Assembly: GCA_951213105.1 (NCBI GenBank)
Contig: OX578150.1
Coordinates: 24,618,022-24,682,021, forward strand
Source of the DNA: Amaurobius ferox
Lineage: Eukaryota; Arthropoda; Arachnida; Araneae; Amaurobiidae
DNA length: 64,000 nucleotides
Reading direction: 5' to 3'
The position numbers were made by a program, and so were the translations under genes. Shown here piece after piece: positions 21,261-31,189 of the stretch; positions within the stretch are counted from its first letter, which is position 1, and every line of letters starts with the position of its first letter. The notes beneath the pieces were generated by a model, which was not told where the DNA came from, made no database searches, and worked only from the letters and a program-made list of their open reading frames with translations.

Positions 21261-22389
21261 ACCTACAGAATATATTTCGCAAGCTTTAAAATAGATTTTA
21301 CGATTGTAAATATGAACGGAGTATTTTATGAACGAGCATTTTCATGGATTGCAAATATATGCAATACCATTATTTTAGTGATACTGTGCTTAAAGTTTGA
21401 ATATATTTTTAGGTGATGCGTATGTATGTTACACTGAAAATAGTTAACAATCAAAATGGGAACTCACGTGCGACGTCATCACAGTTTGCTGTCCACACTG
21501 CAAATGAGACACACGCTCTCACCACAATATTCAAATGAGCTTACATCTGTGACGTCAGCAATTTGAGCTGTTGCCACTTATTTTTTTATGGTATATTTTA
21601 ATAACCTCCTTGTGCTAACCACCGATTTGCTACACATAATCTGAATAGTGTATGTTATACATGATTTTAATAATATAGTGCATTGAATATGATTTGACCA
21701 TTTTTAAAGTGGTGGGTGTAATTGAAATATCGAGGTTTAGAATTTAACAAGCTAACGAATCGAACATTTTCACTGATACGCCACAAAATATTAGCATTAA
21801 GTTTAAATAAAATAAAAGCCAGAAAATATGATTGGACCATTTTCACAGTGCACATCATAATTTTAGTACCATTTTAGAATTGTGTGACCATTTTTTTTTC
21901 TTAAATCTGAAAAAATAATAAAATTTTATGCCAAGTGATAATGTTAGCTGCAAAAATTCTATAAAGTGACACCCACACCATCCTTTCATATTAAAGAATA
22001 TATTAGCGGATCGATATTTTTAAAATGTGAACTGACGAGGCGCCTTTCAACTAACCACTGTTGCACCCCATCTATTCTCATCAAGGAATACATTACTTGA
22101 AAGATATTTTAAAAAAATTGTAAACGGTTGCGACCCCGACAAGCTAACCACGACACTCCATCTGAAAAGAATCATCTAAAAGAAAAATTTCCATTTGAAA
22201 TTGTATGCCATATGTTATTAAGAATTGTCACGTATTATAAATTACATGTTATACAAAAAAAGAAGTGTTTGTAAAAAGTGGGAAAAGTTAGAAGAAGAAG
22301 AGAAATTTTGTGTGATTCCAACGGCCCCATGAGGTGTCACACTCTGTCACTACGCTCTTTAAGGGCAGCATTCCCCACCAGTCTGAAAT
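21261..22389. other. AT-rich spacer, no gene seen
   Basis: No coding motif on either strand. Scattered words from the neighbouring repeat (GACCATTTT, AAGTG) recur up to about 21900, so the repeat probably once extended further and has decayed. Confidence 0.5.
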
Positions 22390-22895
22390 AATTATTATTA
22401 ATTTAAATAAATCTGAATTTTATATTCAGATAGTTGTAATTTTATTTTACAAGATAATGTTTCATAAAGAAATTTAAACTTCATTGTATTTTAAAAAACA
22501 ATTTAAAATAAGTAAAGTTAAATTTTTAAATTCAGATACTTCTAATTTTACAAGATAAAATTTAATAAAGAATTTTAATCTTCATTGTTTTTTAAAAACA
22601 TTTTAAAATAAATAAAGTTGAATTTTTAAATTCAGATACTTGTCATTGTTCAAGACAAAGTTTTATAAATAATTTTAAAAAATAAATCGGAATTTTTAAA
22701 TTCAGATACTTGTAATTTTACAAGATAAAGTTTTATAAAGAATTTTTAAAAATAAATCTGAATTTTCTGATTCAGATACTTGTAATTTTACAAGTTAAAG
22801 TTTTAAAAAATAAATCTGAATTTTGAATTCAGAAACTTATATTTTCTACTTTACAAGATAAAGTTTCATAAAGAATTTAAACTTAACTGTTTTAA
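22390..22895. repeat. Tandem repeat with shortening units (ATTCAGATACTTGTAATTTTAC)
   Basis: The block TTCAGATACTTGTAATTTTAC followed by AAGATAAAGTTT..ATAAAGAATTT occurs six times. The starts are near 22424, 22531, 22631, 22701, 22771 and 22828. The spacing falls from about 107 to about 57 bases. Confidence 0.8.
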
Positions 22896-23029
22896 ACAGT
22901 GAAAAATTAATTTTAAAATGTAAAGTAGCAAATTTCAAACTCGCAGGCCTATTTCCCAAACATTAAAATGAATACGTTATGTTTTAACATAAAAATGTTA
23001 TAACAGTGGAAAAAATCTTTCCACAATAC

Positions 23030-23290
23030 ATAGATTTTTTTTTTTCTCACCATGCACTGGGTTATTTTTTTCCCAGACACTTAGATTTTTTCCATCTTTT
23101 TTTTGACAATGCACTTGGATTTTTTTTCTTATTATCAAATTTTTCCATTTTTTTTTCTTTTCAAATTTTTCCATTTTATTTTTTTTTCTTTTCAAATTTT
23201 TCGTCATATTTCTGATGTTTTCATATCTTTATTTTTCTTTTCTTCTTTCCAAATTTTTTTTTAATATTTCTGACGTTCCCGTATCTTTAT
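23030..23290. repeat. T-rich low-complexity tract
   Basis: Long T-runs alternate with TTTTCTTTTCAAATTTTTCC words. Apparent Lys-rich minus-strand and Phe-rich plus-strand frames here are composition artefacts. Confidence 0.8.
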
Positions 23291-23298
23291 TTTTCTTT

Positions 23299-26128
23299 TC
23301 ATCGCTCTTCATCTTTAATTCGGTGGTGGCCGTAAGCATAAGTATACACGCCATCGCCCATTATGTATCGTTTATCATCGTATGGAGAGAGTGACACCTT
23401 ACATTGTTTTAGAGTGTATAATTGGTGACACTCATTCCCGATGCGGTACTGAATGTGACGTGCAACTTTTTTATCAGTAAGACAACTTTTGTATATTTCA
23501 TGTCTCAGTTGCTTACTGATAACTGATCGGAAGACCCCCTTGGCTGTCTTTTTTGTACCACTAACTGCCAATAGTGAGTGCATTTTAGACCTGAGCCCCA
23601 CAAACTCAAACCCCGGCTGCGCGTTCAGTTCATCCTTGAAACAACCAATCTTCTTTTTCTTGACACTACTGAATGCCGGATGGTTCACAGGGAAATCAAA
23701 GGTGTCAAAGACACGGTTGTTTTTCTGCAAATCACGACACTGCACCTCATAGGTTAAAGAATCAGTGTCAGTGAATAGTAACACAGCCTTTGCTCCATAG
23801 CACTTTTTCATGTAGCCATAATGAAATTTGTACATATGGAGTTTGCTCAGCTCCAGAATGGTGAATCCAACGTAAATCGGTCTGTTAAAGACGATACAGT
23901 TCTTCACTCGCTCAACCCCAACCAAGTCTCCATAAAAAATTTTGAAGCGCTTGCATGTAAGCGCCGCCACGAGCTTTTCACCCCGCCGCGTGTCGGTGAC
24001 TAAATCTACATTAACCGTGTTACGCAGATTTTCCATTGATTTTCCTTATACGGCGTTGTTCATGTGCTTGAAGAAATCCTTCTCAAAGCCCGATTGAGAC
24101 CTCTTCCGCTGTTCAGTGTTGAAATCGATGTACGATCTCAAGCAGGGTCGTTGATGGAAGCGAAGGACTTTGTGCAGAGATGTTACGTGTAGTCCCAGTT
24201 CCAGGTACATTTTTAAGCATCTGTAATGTACCACGTAATTTTTCTTGTTGCATAGGTTGGGAACAAGTTTTTCTTGTTCTTGGAACTGGGGAACTCCAAG
24301 CTCCTCCATGATCTTTACCGTATACGGCGAGACATCTTCTCGAATAACCATTTTTTCTGGCGCAACAGGGTAATCATTATGGAGATCGTGAAGTTCTGGT
24401 GGGTACTCCAAGTCGACCTCCAAAATGTAGCCAACCGATGCATGGGCAGGGCAAAACAGGATCCAAGCCTCTGCTGCAATCGTGGGTGACACCCACTCAA
24501 ACTTTCCATAAGGAAGGGGCTGGGACATAGCTCACCCGTACAAGTTATTATCATCCAAATACATCAAATACCGGGTGGGCTGTGCAGAGTCATACTCCGC
24601 CATGTATGGATTATTTGCACATGCCAAACGCTTCGTAATGACAGACACGTCACCCCTGATACCACGCTCAATGAAGAGATACTGATCAATCTCTGTCATT
24701 AGATCGAGGGACTGTTTGCACATCTTGAGAGCAGCCTGCCATGCCAAGCCGGGTGCTGTCATCGGGTGAACACAATCCAACCCATAATACTCCCTGCACA
24801 GGTGTCGAAACTGCTGAAATACGTCGGCCAACAGAAGAACATCACTTTTAACGTAGAGGTCGTTGTACTCCCCTAATGTTTTCAAGTTGAATGTTCTCCA
24901 TACATTCTGAGCATGAGCATAATCATCAGCGGTGGGGGGTCTCATCCGTCAGAGTGCTATAAAAAGCCGAGAGTTGAGGTAATACCCGCTCATCGAATTT
25001 CGCCAACGAATTCATGTACTCGTAAGGGTACACTCCCTTGCGAAGCAGCAGCTCAAAATTGTTGGGTATGTTTGTCTTCATGATCTTAAATTCACGAGTA
25101 AATCTTCTCGGGAGAAGCAGTGAAGGCACCGATAGCATACGTGAGAGGCAGCATGATGTTGAGTCATATCCTCCAGAAGTCTCGACATACTGCGAATCAG
25201 GCAGTAATGTTTTTGGGTATCCTGACTTATGAAGAGAAGGTTAATGCACTCGGCATCGTCTCTTGCAGATACATGCAGAGGAAACACTTCTTCATCCTCA
25301 TAGCCGAAAACATTAATCCGGCAGTTGTTCAGCTTCTCTAGGGTACCAACCTTACTCACGGGTATAGGGCACTCCACATTCCCCAGGTTTATCTCATGCT
25401 CTCTAGGCAAATAATGAGCTACACACCAGGGTTTTTTAGCCCACTGCAAATTGAGTTTGTGAGCGAGAAGGCAGCACACGAATCACTTTTGATCCGTGTT
25501 TTCAATGTTAATAAGTGCTTTTTTAGCCATAAGTTTGGGGGGCAGGGGCAGATAACTTGCGGAGCGAAGAGGTTTATATTTCCCCACGCAAACATCCATC
25601 TTTATGACTTCATCGAGTGACCACCCCGACCCCAACTGTTGATACTCTTCAAAAGCACTCTGAATCTTCCGGTACCCCTCACTCACATGTTGCTCAATCG
25701 TGTGAGAAATCAGGTCAATTCCACACCTACTATGAAAGTAGGCCGTCGTGCTCTCTTCCTCCCCCTCAGAATTCAGTCGGACCATCTTTGCGTAGAGAAC
25801 CAGGTACCATTTTATCTGATTAACCGAGAGTTCTTCACTCAACAAGGCAATCAGTGGTACACGCATCTCTTCTAACGCCAGTGTTAGATCACGTCGATTC
25901 TCCTCTGTAGGCTCCAAAGTGTGGGTCGTGAAAATACCCAAAGCTTGCTATGAGCGACGAAGAGCTCTCATTGGTTAGGTGCTTCACCTCTTTGCAATCT
26001 TCTGAACGTCGGCCGTCTTACGTTTCACGCCCTTGGAGGGAGAGTGAGGGTGAGCACGGCATATATGCTGTAACAGCACGTCGCGTCGTGTAAATGCTTC
26101 ATCACAGAGATCGCACTTGTGCTGTACA
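23299..26128 (-). pseudogene. Family B DNA polymerase (protein-primed, Polinton-like), broken
   Basis: This is a relic of a type B_2 DNA polymerase of the kind found in Polinton/Maverick elements and related selfish or viral DNA. In order on the minus strand: a C2H2 finger (KCDLCDEAF..HICRAH, about 26040-26125), the conserved GSGW region and a KYKPLRSASYLPLP block (about 25570-25640), CYRCLHCF (about 25110), YVKSDVLLLADVF and GIRGDVS (about 24640-24850), the YLDDNNLYG motif (about 24540), and MENLRNTV (about 24025). The catalytic FTDTDSL is at about 23760 and the EFVGLRSKM thumb block at about 23600. The exonuclease domain expected between CYRCLHCF and EFKIMKT is missing. Lesions: several stops between 25940 and 26010, TGA at 25483 (a conserved Cys position), a C-run frameshift near 24937, TGA at 24532 (a conserved Trp position), and TAA at 24046. 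No integrase, ATPase or capsid gene is nearby. Confidence 0.85.
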
Positions 26129-26444
26129 GCAGTGGTTCTTAACCTTTTTAAGCCGCGACCCAAATTTGAGAAATATGTTCATGTCGCGATCCAAAAAAAA
26201 GTCAAAATTTTTTCATTGCTTTATTTTAGATCGTATTTTTAAAAAATCTTCAATCCTACGATGATGATTTTTTTTAACTTACAAATTTTTTATTTATTTT
26301 TTTTAATAATAAAGATAAACAAAAGTACTTTTCGATCCAAGGAAAATTTAATTAATAATCAAGTGTTTTTAATAATTTTTATTGACCAAATTAAAATATA
26401 TTTATAACTTTTTGAAAATAATTGACATTGCAAGTCATACAGTT

Positions 26445-28249
26445 TTAATGAGAACCTTGTGCTTGAATACATTTTGAAAGATCTTCAAACCTCGGTTGAA
26501 TGCTTGTCAAGGAGCACCTTATATCCATTTCAGGATTTAACTTGTTCCGGTAATTGTTTTTGATTACACACAGAGCCGAAAAACCAGCCTCACACATATA
26601 TGTTGTTGAAAAGGGCAATAATACTTTTAGGGCTTCTTTAACAATTATTGGCTTTTCGGTTTTTATTTTAACCAGAAAGCACATAAAGATTCAGTGTTTT
26701 TGTAGAAATTGTATCGAAGTGCTTGGTCACTTTGTATTTCTATTAATTGTTCTTGAAATTGATTAATATTAACAAATTCCTCATGCAAATCACTTACATC
26801 AAAATTAAATGGCATTCGAACCCAATTATATTTGAAAACATCGTCTGCAGGGAAATATCGATCAAAGTCTGCTATTAGTTTTTCTAAATGATTAATAATA
26901 ATTTTCTGTATTTCAAAATCTGTGATATCAATATTATTGTCTTCAACAAGTAAATTAAGAGTCGGGAATGAAGCAAGTTTCTTTACTTCAACCTTATTTC
27001 TCCATAATTTGAGTTTATTTTTAAAACATGTTATTTTTTCAGTTAATTCAATAATAGTATGATTACGTCCTTGCATAGACGTATTTAGATTATTTATTTC
27101 AAATAAAATATCTGACAAATAAGCAACTTGAGTAATCCGCTTCAACTCGGAGAATTTAGATGCTAATGGGTGTTTCTTTTCTCTCAAAAATAATTCGACT
27201 TCTGTCCGTAATGATAATACTCTTTGAACAACTTTGCCCCGGGACAGCCATCTAACTTCAGAATAATATAATAAATGTTCGTATTCTGCACCAAATTCGA
27301 AACACAGTTCGTGGAAAATTCTACAGTTAAGAGCTCTTGATTTGATAAAATTGACTACCGCAACAATTTCATCCAAAACGATACATAATTCGGGTGATAA
27401 TTTTTTTGAAGCAAGATTTTGTCTATGTAACAAACAATGAATCGATATAATTTGTGGATTCATTTGTTTTGCTCTTGTCGAAAATCCCTTTTGAGATGCT
27501 GTCATGGCAGCTGCACCGTCGGTGCAAATACTGAAACACTGATTCCAATTTAATCCTTCTTCTTTAAAAAACGAATCCACCATAAGAAAAATATCTTCAC
27601 CTCTAGTTGTTGTTGACATTGGTTTGCAAAATAAAATGTCCTCCTGTATATCTGTTAAACCTGGATACCGCACGTAAACCATGAGTTGAGCATCTTTACT
27701 TACATCTGTCGTTTCATCCAGTTGAATACTAAATAAACCAGCAATTTTTATAGCAGAAATAAGTTGATTCTTAATATCAAATGACATATCATTAATTCGT
27801 AAACGAATTGTATCATTTGATAATGGTATCTTTTGTAATTTCTTTGAACTTTCATCTCCGCACATGATACGTGCCATGTCAATGGCAGCAGGTTTTATAA
27901 GTTTTTCAGCAATATTATGGGGTTTCTTTTGTCTTGCAATATGCCAAGCCACATGAAAAGAAGCAAGTGTAGCTTGTTTGGCAGAATTTATAAAACCACT
28001 ACTACTTGGTGCATCCAAACGCTGTCTTTTTAAATGGGCTTCTTTTCTTTCGAAAAAAGTACGATCTTTTCCCTCAAAGGAAAAATTTTTATGTTTTGCA
28101 TCAAAATGTCTTTTAAGTTTGTTCAGTTTCATCGATTCATTACTTAATATTTCACTGCACAACACGCATTGCGGCTTGTTCACTCCTCGATCATAAATGC
28201 AAGTAAAACCTAATTCTAAAAATGCTTCCTTGTATTCACGTTTTGCCAT
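26445..28249 (-). pseudogene. hAT (Charlie/ZBED5-SCAND3-like) transposase, one frameshift
   Basis: A cut-and-paste transposase of the hAT superfamily. The minus-strand ATG at 28249 opens 528 codons. A BED-type finger (CVLCSEIL..KRHFDAKH) lies at about 27-52, followed by the RNase H-like core with LDETTD near 196 and CTDGAAAM. An all-helical insertion region contains HCLLHRQNL and EVRWLSRGKV. The frame ends at 26663 and the rest (26445-26684, overlapping by one frame) carries the C-terminal dimerisation block LLPFSTTYMCEAGFSAL, which includes the catalytic Glu. A single shift near the short A/T runs at about 26665-26680 is the only major lesion seen. It is dead but relatively young. Confidence 0.9.
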
Positions 28250-28458
28250 TATTAGGGTGATTACAATTTTACAATACGCACTGCAGCTTGATCACTCCAC
28301 TATTAATAATAAGACAAAATTTGTTTCTAAAATGCTTGTATTCACGTTTCACTGTTATTACACGTTTCACTGTTATTCACAACACAATACGCAGAAACGA
28401 GTTTTTGACAGAGAGCTTACTGAGTCTGCGTGCACGCAAAGCAATGGCGTGCGTATTA

Positions 28459-28581
28459 CCAACACCTCCTAGAAGAGAAAGCATCAGGACAGGAATTGGA
28501 TGTCACTTCCGGAAGGCCATTCGCGAAGAGCGGTAAAACCGAAACATTGTATTAGGGAATAACTCTTCTAGGAGGTGTTGG
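28459..28581. mobile_element. 123 bp MITE with 19 bp TIRs and TATTA duplication
   Basis: CCAACACCTCCTAGAAGAG at 28459-28477 is the exact reverse complement of CTCTTCTAGGAGGTGTTGG at 28563-28581. TATTA flanks both sides (28454-28458 and 28582-28586). It lies in the 5' region of the hAT element, so it is younger than that element. No coding capacity. Confidence 0.85.
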
Positions 28582-28675
28582 TATTACTTATTATTTGGTA
28601 AATTACTAACTTTTTTGGTTCGACTCAGCACGACCCAAGAAATATGCTTCGCGACCCATAGGTTAAGAACCGCTG

Positions 28676-28985
28676 ATATAAGGAACGCAGCATATCAGCT
28701 TTGTCAATTCCACCCATATGTTCATTATAGTCCTTCACGATGTTTGGTGCAGATATTTCCACTTTTGTGCCATCCTTCTTTTAACAGTTCAGGTTTCATT
28801 GCTATGGTAACTAGACAAAAGATGAACAGATCTGTTATCTTTCCATTTGTCTTCAGGAACTTCTTCAACAGAACTTTCTATCGGCCTGTCGCTGTTATCG
28901 GAAGGGAGATTTTCTAATAGGTAAAATGTCTCTTTGGTAGTTAGTCCTCTTTTCGCGGTATGTCTAAAAGCAAAATAGGCAGTAT
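28676..28985 (-). pseudogene. Fragment of a second piggyBac-family transposase
   Basis: Minus-strand frames read a Lys-Trp-Lys-Asp block with VHLLSSYHS, then after a frame change APNIVKDYNEHMGGIDKAD and MLRSLY. These are the third catalytic region and following helix of piggyBac transposases. The sequence differs clearly from the piggyBac at 19181-20497 (NKTMGGGDRMDQ there), so it is another family (PGBD4-like by recall). It is cut at 28676 by the hAT element end. Its C-terminal half is not on the other side of the hAT. Confidence 0.7.
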
Positions 28986-29762
28986 AATAATCATAGAAAA
29001 TATACTAAAATATACTATTTCATAAAATAATTGATTTTTAAAAGTCACGAAAATAATTCAAAATTAATTGTACTTTCATGACATTTAGTCATCAATAATA
29101 TAATTTATTTACAGTATAAATATGTATAACTATTTTAGGAAAATGATAGTTAAAAATATATATATAAATAAAAACTTTTAAGTCTAGTATAAATAAAAGA
29201 CACAGTAAAAGGAGTATATTCAAATCCTTATATTATGTATTCATAAAGTTTTCCTAAAATTCTGCATGTATTTTTGAAACCTAAATTATTTGAAAACTGA
29301 GTGCTGCTAAAATGTGGTGGTGGTGGTGGTGTGTGTGTGGGGGGGGGGGGGGGGGGGAGGTAAAAATCCTAATTTTGCCGGAGGAATTTCCAGGAATTTT
29401 CATTCAAATTTGTTTTCGAATTTGAGCCCCCTCCCCCCACCCGCTGCCATCGGGCAGACTCTAGCTCCACCCCTGTTTCAATGAAATATATATGCGTAAA
29501 ATGTATTAAAAAAAGGATATATTGAACCACGCCAAACAATTTGTTAGTTGTTCTTTCTTTTATTAAATTACCATTGCTATAGTGCTTCTATGTTTAGCAG
29601 AACTGTAACTAGTGGAGGAGGGGGGGTCAACCGTTCCAGGTGCTGACCAGGAGAGGGGGAACAATTAAGATGCAGATGTCTTTTTTTAAGTAATAATGTG
29701 AAATCGTTTGGACAGGCGTCAATTCTACTGTTTGCCGTGTGCACTAATATTTCTAGCTACGA
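28986..29762. other. Non-coding, with a simple repeat
   Basis: No gene. It contains (GGT)n(GT)n(G)n at 29314-29360, which is prone to assembly error, and AT-rich sequence elsewhere. Confidence 0.5.
29314..29360. repeat. Simple repeat (GGT)n(GT)n(G)n
   Basis: A compound microsatellite that ends in a run of about 18 G. Confidence 0.95.
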
Positions 29763-30175
29763 CCCTACTGTGTGTGACCCAACGGTACTTTGAAGTACCG
29801 TTACAAAAAACCCTTTGTAAATAAAATATAAGCACTTCAATTATGAAAATTTTACAATAACATCAATTATTAGGTGATATTAAACGAGAAAAAAAATGTA
29901 TGATTGACTTACCTTCAAAATTTGAGATTATGCAGAAAGATAAAATTCGCAGTAACGTTGGTCTTAAAAATACACGTTGACAAGTAGAGAGGGACGCTTC
30001 AATATTCTTTGTTGAACGAGAACTACTGCCTAGAATTCCTACTGCCATCTAGTGACACTAAAGTGAAGTATATAGCATTGATCCTCAAACGTACTTTCGA
30101 GATTGTTTGAATAAAATTAATTTTATTAGGGTTTGAATCCACTGGTACTTTAAAGTACCGTTGGTAGATAAAGGG
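29763..30175. mobile_element. piggyBac-like MITE
   Basis: The right end reads on the minus strand TTAACCCTTTATCTACCAACGG followed by the palindrome GGTACTTTAAAGTACC. The left end reads CCCTACTG..CCCAACGGTACTTTGAAGTACC. The two ends are therefore inverted repeats with a subterminal palindrome, and the right side has an intact TTAA (30176-30179). An internal TACTGCCATCTA block is shared with the piggyBac end near 20597. There is no transposase. The left TTAA has decayed. Confidence 0.6.
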
Positions 30176-30211
30176 TTAAGGTCATTTCGTTCGTGCTCTA
30201 CAAGCATGTGT

Positions 30212-30269
30212 AGAAAACCCAGACCACACGACCAACCCATAGGCTAATGGTAGCTTTCTGTGTGGCCGG
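30212..30269. mobile_element. 58 bp insert B with 15 bp target duplication
   Basis: The insert is exactly bounded by TCTACAAGCATGTGT at 30197-30211 and 30270-30284. It starts AGAAAACCCAGACCACACG and ends CTGTGTGGCCGG. It has the same length and termini as the insert at 20954-21011. See findings. Confidence 0.8.
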
Positions 30270-30284
30270 TCTACAAGCATGTGT

Positions 30285-31189
30285 GCATTACTTTTCAGCC
30301 TACCTACGTACTACATGTGTCTGCAAACAATAACTTTTTTCTAGTCAAACTAATTTTCTGGATTAGTAATATAGCGCATATTATGCACAATTATCACAAG
30401 GGCGCATCATTGTACAGCTACAATTTAAAAGTAGAAATCATACAAGCCGTGCATCTATCTTAATTTAACAAGTGAAATCACAGTTTACTTTGAATTTGAA
30501 TCTTTTTCATAAAGAGTGCCATCTGTTCTTGATATATGTCGAGCTATTGCCTTATGCTTACGCGTTCTTTCAACACAAGCACTTGAAAATCTAAAATTGA
30601 AAACAATTAAAATTAACCAGACACTACATGTTATCAAGACAAAATAGTGACCAGTATTTTAAAAAGACAAACATGTATTTTATATTCGAGTTAAATTATA
30701 TTTTAAAAAATTAGTTTAGTAAACAATTCAATATTATGATGAAACTAAAAAATGTACCCAACATTGCCCGGAGTTAAAGCAGGATAGTGAAATAAAATAT
30801 CATCCATATGCATCCATTATAAAACCACTATCCAATATATTTTTGTGTATTATCTGTGTATCTAATTCTATGCCAACACAATTGCAATATTTTTTTTAAA
30901 TGATCACTAAACTTATAGCAATTTTTGAAGCAGTTTAAAATGTAAATAAAATGCATTTCAATTGGAAAGTGTTTTATGATCAATGCTTTATGCATGATTG
31001 ATTTTGTTTATTTTTTCTGTCAATTATACTTGATATACTAGATAAAACTGTATTAATCTGGCAACCTTTAAATCATATGAATAGTTGATATAGTACACAA
31101 TAACCTCAGAATGTTAAGTGATATGTGTGAGAAACCCAGAAGAACGTCAGAAAAATGTTCTAGGTTAATACAGTTAATAGGTAAATACA
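30285..31189. other. AT-rich spacer, no gene seen
   Basis: No coding motif, no structured repeat beyond short A/T runs. Confidence 0.5.

Larger units (their letters stand above)
26130..28675 (-). mobile_element. hAT-Charlie-type DNA transposon
   Basis: A 2.5 kb element with terminal inverted repeats CAGTGGTTCTTAACC (26130-26144) and its near-complement GGTTAAGAACCGCTG (28661-28675). The outer parts also pair (GTCGCGATCC/GCGACCCA). It encodes the transposase at 26445-28249. The 8-base flanks (CTGTACAG and ATATAAGG) do not match, so no target duplication is visible. Confidence 0.9.

Noticed and set aside
22390..22895. CRISPR-like array
   Set aside because: The repeats are AT-rich with variable unit length, there are no cas genes, and the context is eukaryotic transposons.
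22998..23215. Lys-rich minus-strand and Phe-rich plus-strand frames
   Set aside because: Composition artefacts of a T-rich low-complexity tract.
31135..31165. Third copy of the 58 bp insert (AACCCAGAAGAACG)
   Set aside because: Only the first bases resemble the insert start; the TGGCCGG end and flanking repeats are absent.
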